From Streptomyces canus (GTDB taxonomy: Bacteria > Actinomycetota > Actinomycetes > Streptomycetales > Streptomycetaceae): DNA of 64,000 nucleotides. The notes under the pieces were generated by a model that saw only the letters and a program-made list of their open reading frames with translations, was not told the origin of the DNA and made no database searches. Positions within the stretch are counted from its first letter, which is position 1. Every line of letters begins with the position of its first letter. Below, piece after piece: positions 57,646 through 64,000 of this stretch. The DNA lies in assembly GCF_030816965.1 (NCBI RefSeq), contig NZ_JAUSYQ010000002.1, positions 5,367,501-5,431,500 on the forward strand, read 5' to 3'. The translations under genes and the position numbers were made by a program.

Positions 57646-59928
57646 CTACTTCACCGGTTCCGGCTCCGGCTCGTTCACCGTCTCCGCCTCGTCCTCCGGG
57701 TCGAGCGGGGTCCGCACGGACTCCAGCAGCAGCTGGGCCACGTCGACGACCTTGATGGACTCCTTGGCCTTGCCGTCGTTCTTCTTGCCGTTGACCGAGT
57801 CGGTCAGCATGACCAGGCAGAACGGGCAGGCCGTCGAGACGATGTCCGGGTTGAGGGAGAGGGCCTCGTCGACGCGCTCGTTGTTGATGCGCTTGCCGAT
57901 CCGCTCCTCCATCCACATCCGCGCGCCACCGGCGCCGCAGCAGAAGCCGCGCTCCTTGTGGCGGTGCATCTCCTCGTTCCGCAGGCCCGGGACGTTCGCG
58001 ATGATCTCGCGCGGCGGTGTGTAGATCTTGTTGTGGCGGCCCAGGTAGCAGGGGTCGTGGTAGGTGATGATGCCCTCGACCGGCGTGACCGGGACCAGCT
58101 TGCCCTCGTCCACCAGGTGCTGGAGCAGCTGGGTGTGGTGGATGACCTCGTAGTCGCCGCCGAGCTGCGGGTACTCGTTGCCGATCGTGTTGAGGCAGTG
58201 CGGGCAGGTCGCGACGATCTTCTTGGCCGACTTGGGCTTGGCGGACTCCGGGACCACCTTGCCGTCGTCGTCGAGCTCCTCGCCGAACGCCATGTTCAGT
58301 GCCATGACGTTCTCCATGCCGAGCTCCTGGAACAGGGGCTCGTTGCCGAGGCGGCGGGCGGAGTCACCGGTGCACTTCTCGTCGCCGCCCATGATCGCGA
58401 ACTTGACGCCCGCGATGTGGAGGAGCTCGGCGAAGGCCTTCGTGGTCTTCTTGGCCCTGTCCTCCAGGGCGCCGGCGCAGCCGACCCAGTACAGGTACTC
58501 GACCTCGGTGAGGTCCTCGATGTCCTGGCCGACGACCGGGACCTCGAACTCGACCTCCTTGAGCCACTCCAGGCGCTGCTTCTTCGCCAGGCCCCAGGGG
58601 TTGCCCTTCTTCTCCAGGTTCTTGAGCATGGTGCCCGCCTCGGACGGGAACGCGCTCTCGATCATCACCTGGTAGCGGCGCATGTCGACGATGTGGTCGA
58701 CGTGCTCGATGTCGACGGGGCACTGCTCGACACAGGCGCCGCAGGTCGTGCAGGACCACAGGACGTCCGGGTCGATGACGCCGTTCTCCTCGGCCGTGCC
58801 GATCAGCGGGCGCTCGGCCTCGGCGAGAGCGGACGCGGGCACACCCGCCAGCTGCTCCTCGGACGCCTTCTCCTCGCCCTCCATCGTCTTGCCGCCGCCG
58901 GCCAGCAGGTACGGGGCCTTGGCGTGCGCGTGGTCGCGCAGGGACATGATCAGGAGCTTGGGGGAGAGCGGCTTGCCGGTGTTCCAGGCGGGGCACTGCG
59001 ACTGGCAGCGGCCGCACTCGGTGCAGGTGGAGAAGTCCAGCAGGCCCTTCCAGGAGAACTGCTCGACCTGGGAGACGCCGAAGACGTCGTCGTCGCCGGG
59101 GTCGGTGAAGTCGATCGGCTTGCCGCCGGAGGTCATCGGGAGCAGGGCGCCCAGGGAGGTCTCGCCCGTCGCGTTCCGCTTGAACCAGATGTTCGGGAAC
59201 GCGAGGAAGCGGTGCCAGGCCACACCCATGTCGGTCTTCAGGGCGACCACGATCATCCAGATGAAGGAGGTCGCGATCTTCAGGCCGGCGAAGAAGTACG
59301 TGAGGTTCTGGAGCGTGGAGAGGTCCATGCCCGCGAGCCAGTGGACCACCGGGTACGAGATGAAGAACGAGGCCTCGTAGCCGTCCACGTGGTGCTGGGC
59401 GCCCTCAAGGGCGTGCAGCATGAAGATGCAGACGCCGACGACGAGGATGACGGTCTCGACGAAGTAGGCCTGGCCGACGTTGGAGCCGGCGAAGCGGGAC
59501 TTGCGGCCCGGCTTGCCCGGCCTGCTCAGCTGGCGGATCACGATCAGCGTCAGGATGCCGAGCACCGTCATCGTCCCGATGAACTCGACGAAGACGTTGT
59601 ACGGCGCCCAGTCGCCGAGGACCGGCAGGATCCAGTCGGCCTGGAACAGCTGGCCGATGGCGTTGACGATCGTCAGCAGCAGGGTGAAGAAGCCCACCGC
59701 CACGAACCAGTGCGCGACACCGACGATGCCCCAGCGGTTCATCCGGGTGTGGCCGAGGAACTCCTTGGCCACGGTGACGGTGCGCCGGCCGGGCTCGTCG
59801 GTTCGGGTGCCCGCGGGCACGTCCTGACCGAGCCGCATGAAGGCGTAGATCTGAAGGAGGGCGCGGGCGAACAGGGCCACGCCGACCACGATCAGAACCA
59901 GCGACACGATGATCGCGGCGAGTTGCAT
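57646..59928 (-). CDS. Membrane-bound Fe-S oxidoreductase (heterodisulfide-reductase-like)
   Basis: A 760-residue protein. About six membrane spans (residues 1-240; DsrM/NarI-like, His residues in VAHWFVAVGFF and YPVVHWLAG as possible haem ligands). Two 4Fe-4S motifs: CTECGRCQSQCP (~301-312) and CTTCGACVEQCP (~392-403). Two CCG domains follow: YWVGCAGALEDRAKK ... CPHCLNTIGNEYP, and HDPCYLGRHN ... FCCGAGGARMW. The same domain set is standard for a conserved actinobacterial Fe-S protein that probably passes electrons between quinone and a soluble flavoprotein, as in fatty-acid oxidation. GAGGAG 8 bases before ATG 59928. Acidic C-terminal tail. Confidence 0.9.
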   Translation of the reverse strand: MQLAAIIVSLVLIVVGVALFARALLQIYAFMRLGQDVPAGTRTDEPGRRTVTVAKEFLGHTRMNRWGIVGVAHWFVAVGFFTLLLTIVNAIGQLFQADWILPVLGDWAPYNVFVEFIGTMTVLGILTLIVIRQLSRPGKPGRKSRFAGSNVGQAYFVETVILVVGVCIFMLHALEGAQHHVDGYEASFFISYPVVHWLAGMDLSTLQNLTYFFAGLKIATSFIWMIVVALKTDMGVAWHRFLAFPNIWFKRNATGETSLGALLPMTSGGKPIDFTDPGDDDVFGVSQVEQFSWKGLLDFSTCTECGRCQSQCPAWNTGKPLSPKLLIMSLRDHAHAKAPYLLAGGGKTMEGEEKASEEQLAGVPASALAEAERPLIGTAEENGVIDPDVLWSCTTCGACVEQCPVDIEHVDHIVDMRRYQVMIESAFPSEAGTMLKNLEKKGNPWGLAKKQRLEWLKEVEFEVPVVGQDIEDLTEVEYLYWVGCAGALEDRAKKTTKAFAELLHIAGVKFAIMGGDEKCTGDSARRLGNEPLFQELGMENVMALNMAFGEELDDDGKVVPESAKPKSAKKIVATCPHCLNTIGNEYPQLGGDYEVIHHTQLLQHLVDEGKLVPVTPVEGIITYHDPCYLGRHNKIYTPPREIIANVPGLRNEEMHRHKERGFCCGAGGARMWMEERIGKRINNERVDEALSLNPDIVSTACPFCLVMLTDSVNGKKNDGKAKESIKVVDVAQLLLESVRTPLDPEDEAETVNEPEPEPVK

Positions 59929-60170
59929 TTCGGGGCTCCTCGGGCCTGCGAGGGGTGTTGTCGGGGGTCTCTCCCTGAAGGGGGTTCCCCGGAATTACTA
60001 AGCGGTAACTTATGTGGTCCTCTGAGAGTACCCGCATCCTGCGCCGCACTGTAGCCAGAGGTGCGGTGATCTGTGCTACTGAGGCAGACCTCAGTGGCCC
60101 TGCGGCGGCGGCGCGCCGAATCGCTCGTGTTATTCACGGCAAATCATTACATCCGGCTTAATTTGGACCT

Positions 60171-61385
60171 GTGCTCTACGAGATTCTCGCCGCCGTCGCC
60201 GCCCTGCTCCTCGCCGCCGCGCTCGCCGCCCTGCTCCGGGTTCCGGCCCGGCGCCTCGGGGTGATCGACCGACGGCGGCAGCGGGCCGTGCCGCTGTGCG
60301 GCGGCGTGGCGGTCGTGCTCACCACCTGTCTGGTCGTGGCGGCCTGGGAGTGGACCGGGGCCCCGCCGCTCGGGGACGGGATCCGGGAACTGCTCGTGGC
60401 CGGGTCCGCCGTCGCCGCGCTCGGGCTGGTCGCCGACGTGCGGCGGGTCAAGGCACGGTTCCTCGTCTGCGGTACGGCCGTGGCGGCGGCCTGCGTGGTG
60501 CCGTACGGCGAACTCGGTCTGGGCGGCGGGGTGCTGGCCGTGGGGTGGATCGTCTTCGTGGCCCTGGGGTTCCGCGCGCTCGACCACGCGGACGCGCTGG
60601 CCGGGACCGTGGGTGTGGTGACCGCCTTCGGGGTGGGCGTGGTGGCGGCGGCCGAGGTGATGGACGGGCCGGCCGTGCTGCTGAGCGTGCTGGCCGCCGC
60701 GCTGACCGGGTTCCTGATGCACAACTGGCCTCCCGCCCGCGTCGGGCTGGGTTCCTGCGGCTCCTTGTTCACCGGGTTCCTGCTCGCCTCGGTGGCCGCG
60801 CTCGCCCGCACCGGGTACGCACTGGCCTCCAGCGCGGAGGTGCTGTTCGCGCTGACGGCGGTCGCCACGGCGGACGTACTCCTGGTGCTGCTGTCGCGGC
60901 GGCTGGCGGGGCGGCCCCTGCTGCGAGGGGGCCCGGACCATCTCGCCCACCGGCTGCGGCGGCTCGGGCTCACTCCATCGGGCGCGACCGTGCTGGTCGC
61001 TGCCGCCGCCTTCTCCGCGGTGGTCGTCGGCGTGCTCGTGCACATCGGCTGGGGCACACGGACGGCCACGCTGTGGGTGGCCGGCGTGACCCTGGCGGTC
61101 GTCCTGGGACTGCTCAGGGTTCCGGTGTACGGGCTGCGGCGCCCGACGGGCGTGCACAGGGTGGGGCGGCAGGCCGTGGTGCGCGGCACGGGAGCGCCCG
61201 GCACCGGGGTGCGCACCGGGGTGCACGGCACCCGCCGCACCGCCGCGGGGCTCGCGACCCGGCCTGCGGGCGAGTCCTACGGTTCAGCGCGGCCGCCCCG
61301 GCAGTCCGCACCGGGGTGGGTGCCGGGCGGTACGGCGACGAGGAGCTCCGCGGGATCGGCGAGGCCGGGAGGCGGCGGGCAGTGA
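60171..61385 (+). CDS. MraY/WecA-like glycosyltransferase family 4 protein with altered catalytic motifs
   Basis: A 404-residue protein with ~10 membrane spans and a ~75-residue Arg/Gly-rich cytoplasmic tail. The fold fits the UDP-GlcNAc/MurNAc:undecaprenyl-P phosphotransferase group: LGLVADVRRVKARF (normally DD-x-x), FRALDHADALAG (normally N-x-x-N-x-x-DG), GLGSCGSLFTGFLLA (normally GDxGS), and HLAHRL (normally HxHH). Several catalytic Asp/Asn are replaced, so enzymatic activity is doubtful. GTG 60171 has no clear Shine-Dalgarno; TTAATT 8 bases upstream may be a -10 box, which would make it leaderless. It opens the sugar-polymer cluster. Confidence 0.75.
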   Translation: MLYEILAAVAALLLAAALAALLRVPARRLGVIDRRRQRAVPLCGGVAVVLTTCLVVAAWEWTGAPPLGDGIRELLVAGSAVAALGLVADVRRVKARFLVCGTAVAAACVVPYGELGLGGGVLAVGWIVFVALGFRALDHADALAGTVGVVTAFGVGVVAAAEVMDGPAVLLSVLAAALTGFLMHNWPPARVGLGSCGSLFTGFLLASVAALARTGYALASSAEVLFALTAVATADVLLVLLSRRLAGRPLLRGGPDHLAHRLRRLGLTPSGATVLVAAAAFSAVVVGVLVHIGWGTRTATLWVAGVTLAVVLGLLRVPVYGLRRPTGVHRVGRQAVVRGTGAPGTGVRTGVHGTRRTAAGLATRPAGESYGSARPPRQSAPGWVPGGTATRSSAGSARPGGGGQ

Positions 61386-61449
61386 GGCGAGGGATGCGCG
61401 AGCGGTGAGGTACTTGCCTCCGCTCTTCGGGGTCGGTGGCGGGATGCTT

Positions 61450-61575
61450 GTGCCGCTCCCTCGTGTCCGGCAGTGAGGGAGTCGCGCCGCTCTTTCATGT
61501 CCGGCGGCGAGGTTCTCGTGCCGCTCCTTCATGTCCGGTAGTGAGGTGCTCGTGCCGCCCCTTCGTCTCCCGGCC
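61450..61575. repeat. 34-bp tandem repeat, about 3.7 copies
   Basis: Units at 61450-61483, 61484-61517, 61518-61551 and a partial unit from 61552, each built on GTGCCGCTCC-TTCATGTCCGG-nAGTGAGG-nnCTC. The units differ at several bases. They lie in the 192-base gap between two convergent genes (stops at 61385 and 61578). 34 is not a multiple of 3, so it is not part of a coding repeat. Confidence 0.8.
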
Positions 61576-61577
61576 CC

Positions 61578-62369
61578 TCACCGACCGGCCCGACGTGCCC
61601 AGTGGGAGGCGGTGAGCGCGACGAACCGGGCGTTGCCCACGGCGTAGCGCAGGAACATCCGGCGTGGCTCCTGGACCATCCGGTGGAACCACTCCAGGCC
61701 GGCCTTTCGCATCCATCGCGGTGCCCTGCTGCGCAGCCCCGCCACCACGTCGAACGAGCCGCCGACACCGACCACCAGCGCGCAAGCCAGGTCGTTCTGC
61801 CGGCGTGCGAGGAAGTACTCCTTGCGCGGACTCGGCACCGCGAGGAACAGGATGTCCGGGCGGGTCTCGCGGACGGCCGCCACCACTGCCTCCTCCGCCG
61901 CCTCGTCCCAGTAACCGTCCCGGTGTCCGACGACCTCGATCCCCCGCGAGGCGGCGACGCGCGCGGTCTGCGCGACCACCTCCGGCTCGGCTCCCAGCAG
62001 GTAGACGCGGTACCCGTTGCGCGCGGCGCTGCGCCACAGGGCCAGCATGAAGTCGATGCCGGCCACCCGCTCCGGCAGCGGACTTCCGAGAAGGCGTCCG
62101 GCCCACACGATCGACTGCCCGTCCGCGTTGACGAGTGAGCACGACCGGATGATCCGTGCCAGCTCCGGGTCGTCGTGCGCCTTGACGACCTTGGCCGCGT
62201 TCAGCACGACGTGCTGGTGGGGGCCGCCGGTCGCGATCAGCGCCTCGGCGGCCCCCACCGACGCCTCCAGGGTGAGCGGGTGGACGGGCAGCCCGCACAC
62301 CGTCACAGGCCGACCCGGGCCGGCCTGCCCGGGCCATGGGTCCTCGTCCAGCAGTCCGGTCGTACGCAC
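61578..62369 (-). CDS. WecG/TagA/CpsF family glycosyltransferase
   Basis: A 263-residue GT26 protein. Conserved features: VVLNAAKVVKAHDDPELA (N-terminal T.N...V), LVNADGQSIVWAGRLLG (ADG...W), VPSPRKEYFLARR (PxQE region), and VGGSFDVVAGLRSRAPRWMR, then GLEWFHRMVQEPRRM. All match N-acetylmannosaminyltransferase-type enzymes that add the second sugar to a lipid-linked acceptor. GTG 62369 has GGAGGCACAGC upstream, much better than an ATG at 62414. With the adjacent MraY-like and GT4 genes it fits assembly of an exopolysaccharide. Confidence 0.9.
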   Translation of the reverse strand: MRTTGLLDEDPWPGQAGPGRPVTVCGLPVHPLTLEASVGAAEALIATGGPHQHVVLNAAKVVKAHDDPELARIIRSCSLVNADGQSIVWAGRLLGSPLPERVAGIDFMLALWRSAARNGYRVYLLGAEPEVVAQTARVAASRGIEVVGHRDGYWDEAAEEAVVAAVRETRPDILFLAVPSPRKEYFLARRQNDLACALVVGVGGSFDVVAGLRSRAPRWMRKAGLEWFHRMVQEPRRMFLRYAVGNARFVALTASHWARRAGR

Positions 62370-62445
62370 GCTGTGCCTCCGTTCCGTCGTGGTCCTGTCC
62401 CAAAGCCGCGTCACCCCTCCGCCCCGTCAGGCCGCGTCACTCATG

Positions 62446-63549
62446 TCACCGGAGCCGCACCGCCGCGTTCCGCCAGAACCGCACGAACGCCTCCTCGACG
62501 CGCCCGGGTTCGTAGCGCGGCCGCAGTTCCTCCCAGGCCTTCTGTTGGCGGCCGCGGATCTCCGCCAGATCGTCACCGCACGCCTTGAGGAATCCGGCCA
62601 CCGAGTCCACGGTGGCCTCGACCGGCTCGACGCATCCCTGGCCGAAGAGCTCGGCACAGCCGGGGGACGGGGTCGCCGCCACGGCACAGCCCGCCTGGAG
62701 CCCTTCGAGCAGGACGAAGGGCAGCCCTTCGGCCCAACGGGCCGGAAGGACGAACACATCGACCTCGGCCCAGAACGCGGGGACGTCCGCCGGGTCGAGG
62801 ACACCGAAGTCCTCGTCCACGCATGCCATGGCGGAAGCCGGAACGTCGAGGCGCATCCCGGCGACGCGGAACTCCACGTCGGCGCCCTGGCTCTTCAGCC
62901 GCTCGACCGCTCCGCACAGCACGTCGAACCCCTTGGCCCGGCACACCGTGCCGAGCCAGCCGACGCGCAGGGCCAGAGACGGGCCGGTCGGCCGCGTCTG
63001 CGGGAACGTCGATGCCGGAGGGGCCGGATTCCGGATCACCGTGACCGATCTTGTCCGGCAGCCGCTGGCTCGCAACTGCTCCGCGACGGCCTCGCTCAGC
63101 ACGATCCAGTGGGCGTCGGCGAGCACTGCGCGAAGTCCCCGGCTTGCGGACAGCCGGGACGGGAGTTGCGCACCGTGAAGGTGCAGCACGGGGGTGCAGC
63201 CGGCGACTCTGCCCAGTGTGACGACAAGACAGTCCCGAAGCAGTGCCAGGCCCCACTGAGCGATCGGCAGGTAGAAAGCCTCCGGTGTTCTCACCGCCAG
63301 CAGGGTGGCACACTGCCCGAGGACCGCCGCCGCAGCTCTTACCTTCGCATCCCAGGACGCCTTGAACCGGTCCGAACCGGCGCGGTCCGCCGAGAGGGAA
63401 ACGACAGCCGTGACATGGCAGTTGTTCTCAAGAACAGGTGTGAAGAACTCGGCTGCCCTTCCCATTCCACCGAGTTCCGGACTGTGCCTGAGGACGAGGA
63501 CGGTGGGTGGCGAGCCTTGCTGTGGATTCATTCGGCAGATCGGGTGCAT
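62446..63549 (-). CDS. Glycosyltransferase family 4 (GT-B)
   Basis: A 367-residue GT-B glycosyltransferase. The N-terminal acceptor domain has LRHSPELGGMGRAAEFFTPV (the usual GG.......L loop); the C-terminal nucleotide-sugar domain has RVGWLGTVCRAKGFDVLCGA (G...KG), EFRVAGMR, and the conserved acid motif FVLPARWAEGLPFVLLEGLQ with the EGLP-E7E-like pattern, then AVAATPSPGCAELF. ATG 63549 is used (GGAAAGACGGGAGA upstream); ATG 63531 is an alternative. It precedes the WecG-type gene on the same strand (76-bp gap). Donor and acceptor are unknown. Confidence 0.88.
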   Translation of the reverse strand: MHPICRMNPQQGSPPTVLVLRHSPELGGMGRAAEFFTPVLENNCHVTAVVSLSADRAGSDRFKASWDAKVRAAAAVLGQCATLLAVRTPEAFYLPIAQWGLALLRDCLVVTLGRVAGCTPVLHLHGAQLPSRLSASRGLRAVLADAHWIVLSEAVAEQLRASGCRTRSVTVIRNPAPPASTFPQTRPTGPSLALRVGWLGTVCRAKGFDVLCGAVERLKSQGADVEFRVAGMRLDVPASAMACVDEDFGVLDPADVPAFWAEVDVFVLPARWAEGLPFVLLEGLQAGCAVAATPSPGCAELFGQGCVEPVEATVDSVAGFLKACGDDLAEIRGRQQKAWEELRPRYEPGRVEEAFVRFWRNAAVRLR

Positions 63550-63622
63550 TCTCCCGTCTTTCCACGTAGGGATGCGGAACTTGGTAGTTCGTCATACATC
63601 CGCATAACGTCACGGGCATCAC

Positions 63623-63644
63623 TGGGCTGGAGCAGTCCAGCCCA
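63623..63644. promoter_or_regulatory. Perfect inverted repeat in the divergent GT4 / membrane-protein gap
   Basis: TGGGCTGGA-GCAG-TCCAGCCCA, 9-bp perfect arms with a 4-base spacer, 74 bp before the GT4 start (63549) and 147 bp before the GTG at 63791. It may be an operator shared by the two divergent units. Confidence 0.5.
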
Positions 63645-63790
63645 ACACTTCGAGATTTATTGTGCACAGGATATGTGAGGCCGGTCCCAGAAGTACCACA
63701 ACACGTCGGCGTGGAACCATGCGGCAAGTCGGCGCGGAATGTGCCGCCTGCGCGTGATACAAAAATTCGGAGACTGGTGGAAGGAGCAAC

Positions 63791-64000
63791 GTGACGTCGC
63801 CCAGCGATACCGAACTGCTGCTCTTGTGCGTCTTCGCCGTGGTCTGTACCGCGGCTGTTCTTGTGGTGAGCATCTGCGTTCAGAGCACCGTCTGGCTTTT
63901 GTGGGGCCTGTGTCTCCTTCCACTCTTCCTGTTCGGTCGGACGTACGCGGCGGTGGGTATTTCACCGGTGTACCTCCTGGACCTATTCGCCGTCATAGCG
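63791..64000 (+). CDS. Membrane protein, N-terminal part (O-antigen polymerase-like), cut by window end
   Basis: GTG 63791 follows AAGGAG at perfect spacing. The 70 residues visible have two hydrophobic segments (TELLLLCVFAVVCTAAVLVV; VWLLWGLCLLPLFLFG) and then RTYAAVGISPVYLLDLFAVI, which fits the start of an O-antigen ligase/polymerase-like protein. The end lies outside the window. Divergent from the GT4 gene, it starts the plus-strand part of the polysaccharide cluster. Family call is tentative. Confidence 0.6.
   Translation, partial: MTSPSDTELLLLCVFAVVCTAAVLVVSICVQSTVWLLWGLCLLPLFLFGRTYAAVGISPVYLLDLFAVIA

Noticed and set aside
61450..61575. CRISPR-like reading of the 34-bp repeats.
   Set aside because: The units follow one another without spacers and are diverged copies.
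61495..62403. A long frame through the 34-bp repeats and the WecG-type gene in another minus-strand phase.
   Set aside because: A phase-shifted shadow of the WecG-type glycosyltransferase; the repeat unit of 34 bp cannot keep one frame.
1..64000. CRISPR array or cas genes.
   Set aside because: No regularly spaced direct repeats with unique spacers and no Cas-like proteins; the 34-bp units are contiguous and lack spacers.

Overview
The window is a high-GC actinobacterial chromosome segment and almost certainly comes from a Streptomyces. GTG and TTG starts are common, many genes overlap by 1-8 bases, AGGAGG-type ribosome binding sites are clear, and Streptomyces-type families recur: DUF3618/holin stress proteins, Ser/Thr kinases, ALF-Hint toxin, pSAM2-type element, and a CTCGAGCGAAGC repeat.

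Layout. 1-3762: tail of a type B carboxylesterase, a remnant of a cyclophilin-like gene, and an AraC / SDR / TetR group with dyads between the divergent AraC and SDR genes. 3823-5633: a three-gene stress-envelope operon on the minus strand. 5700-6760: a decay zone with a frameshifted tyrosine integrase and a truncated membrane-protein gene. 6784-9699: a sugar operon (phosphomannose isomerase, alpha/beta hydrolase, sugar isomerase/epimerase). 9743-12547: a general-stress SDR and a divergent NAD-type malic enzyme. 12714-19404: three secreted proteins (subtilase, family-4 rhamnogalacturonan lyase, polysaccharide deacetylase lipoprotein). 19562-23338: an HTH-nSTAND-WD40 protein. 24917-31169: a signalling island of two Ser/Thr kinases, a multispanning protein and an FHA protein.

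32564-46946 is a complete integrated actinomycete integrative and conjugative element (AICE) of the pSAM2 class. It lies between a 48-bp direct repeat made of the 3' part of tRNA-Gly(CCC). It carries Nudix (Pif-like), GntR regulator (KorA-like), TraSA-type FtsK translocase, Spd proteins, rolling-circle Rep, Xis and Int. A second, 18/19-matching copy of the att core lies inside at 34137 and has the same arm-site spacing, so the first 1.6 kb looks like a tandemly accreted cis-mobilisable segment. Cargo includes a low-GC 1051-residue alpha-solenoid-like protein of unknown function, a candidate defence gene, next to a long structured inverted repeat.

46899-48919: the tRNA, dcd and a phosphoribosyltransferase. 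49930-54350: a secreted ALF-repeat/Hint polymorphic toxin overlapping its likely immunity gene. 54428-59928: Yip1-like protein, FG-GAP lipoprotein, aminoglycoside-adenylyltransferase-like gene, and a large Fe-S oxidoreductase. 60171-64000: the start of an exopolysaccharide-type cluster: a MraY/WecA-like protein lacking key aspartates, a WecG/TagA glycosyltransferase, a GT4 glycosyltransferase, and the start of a membrane protein that runs off the window.
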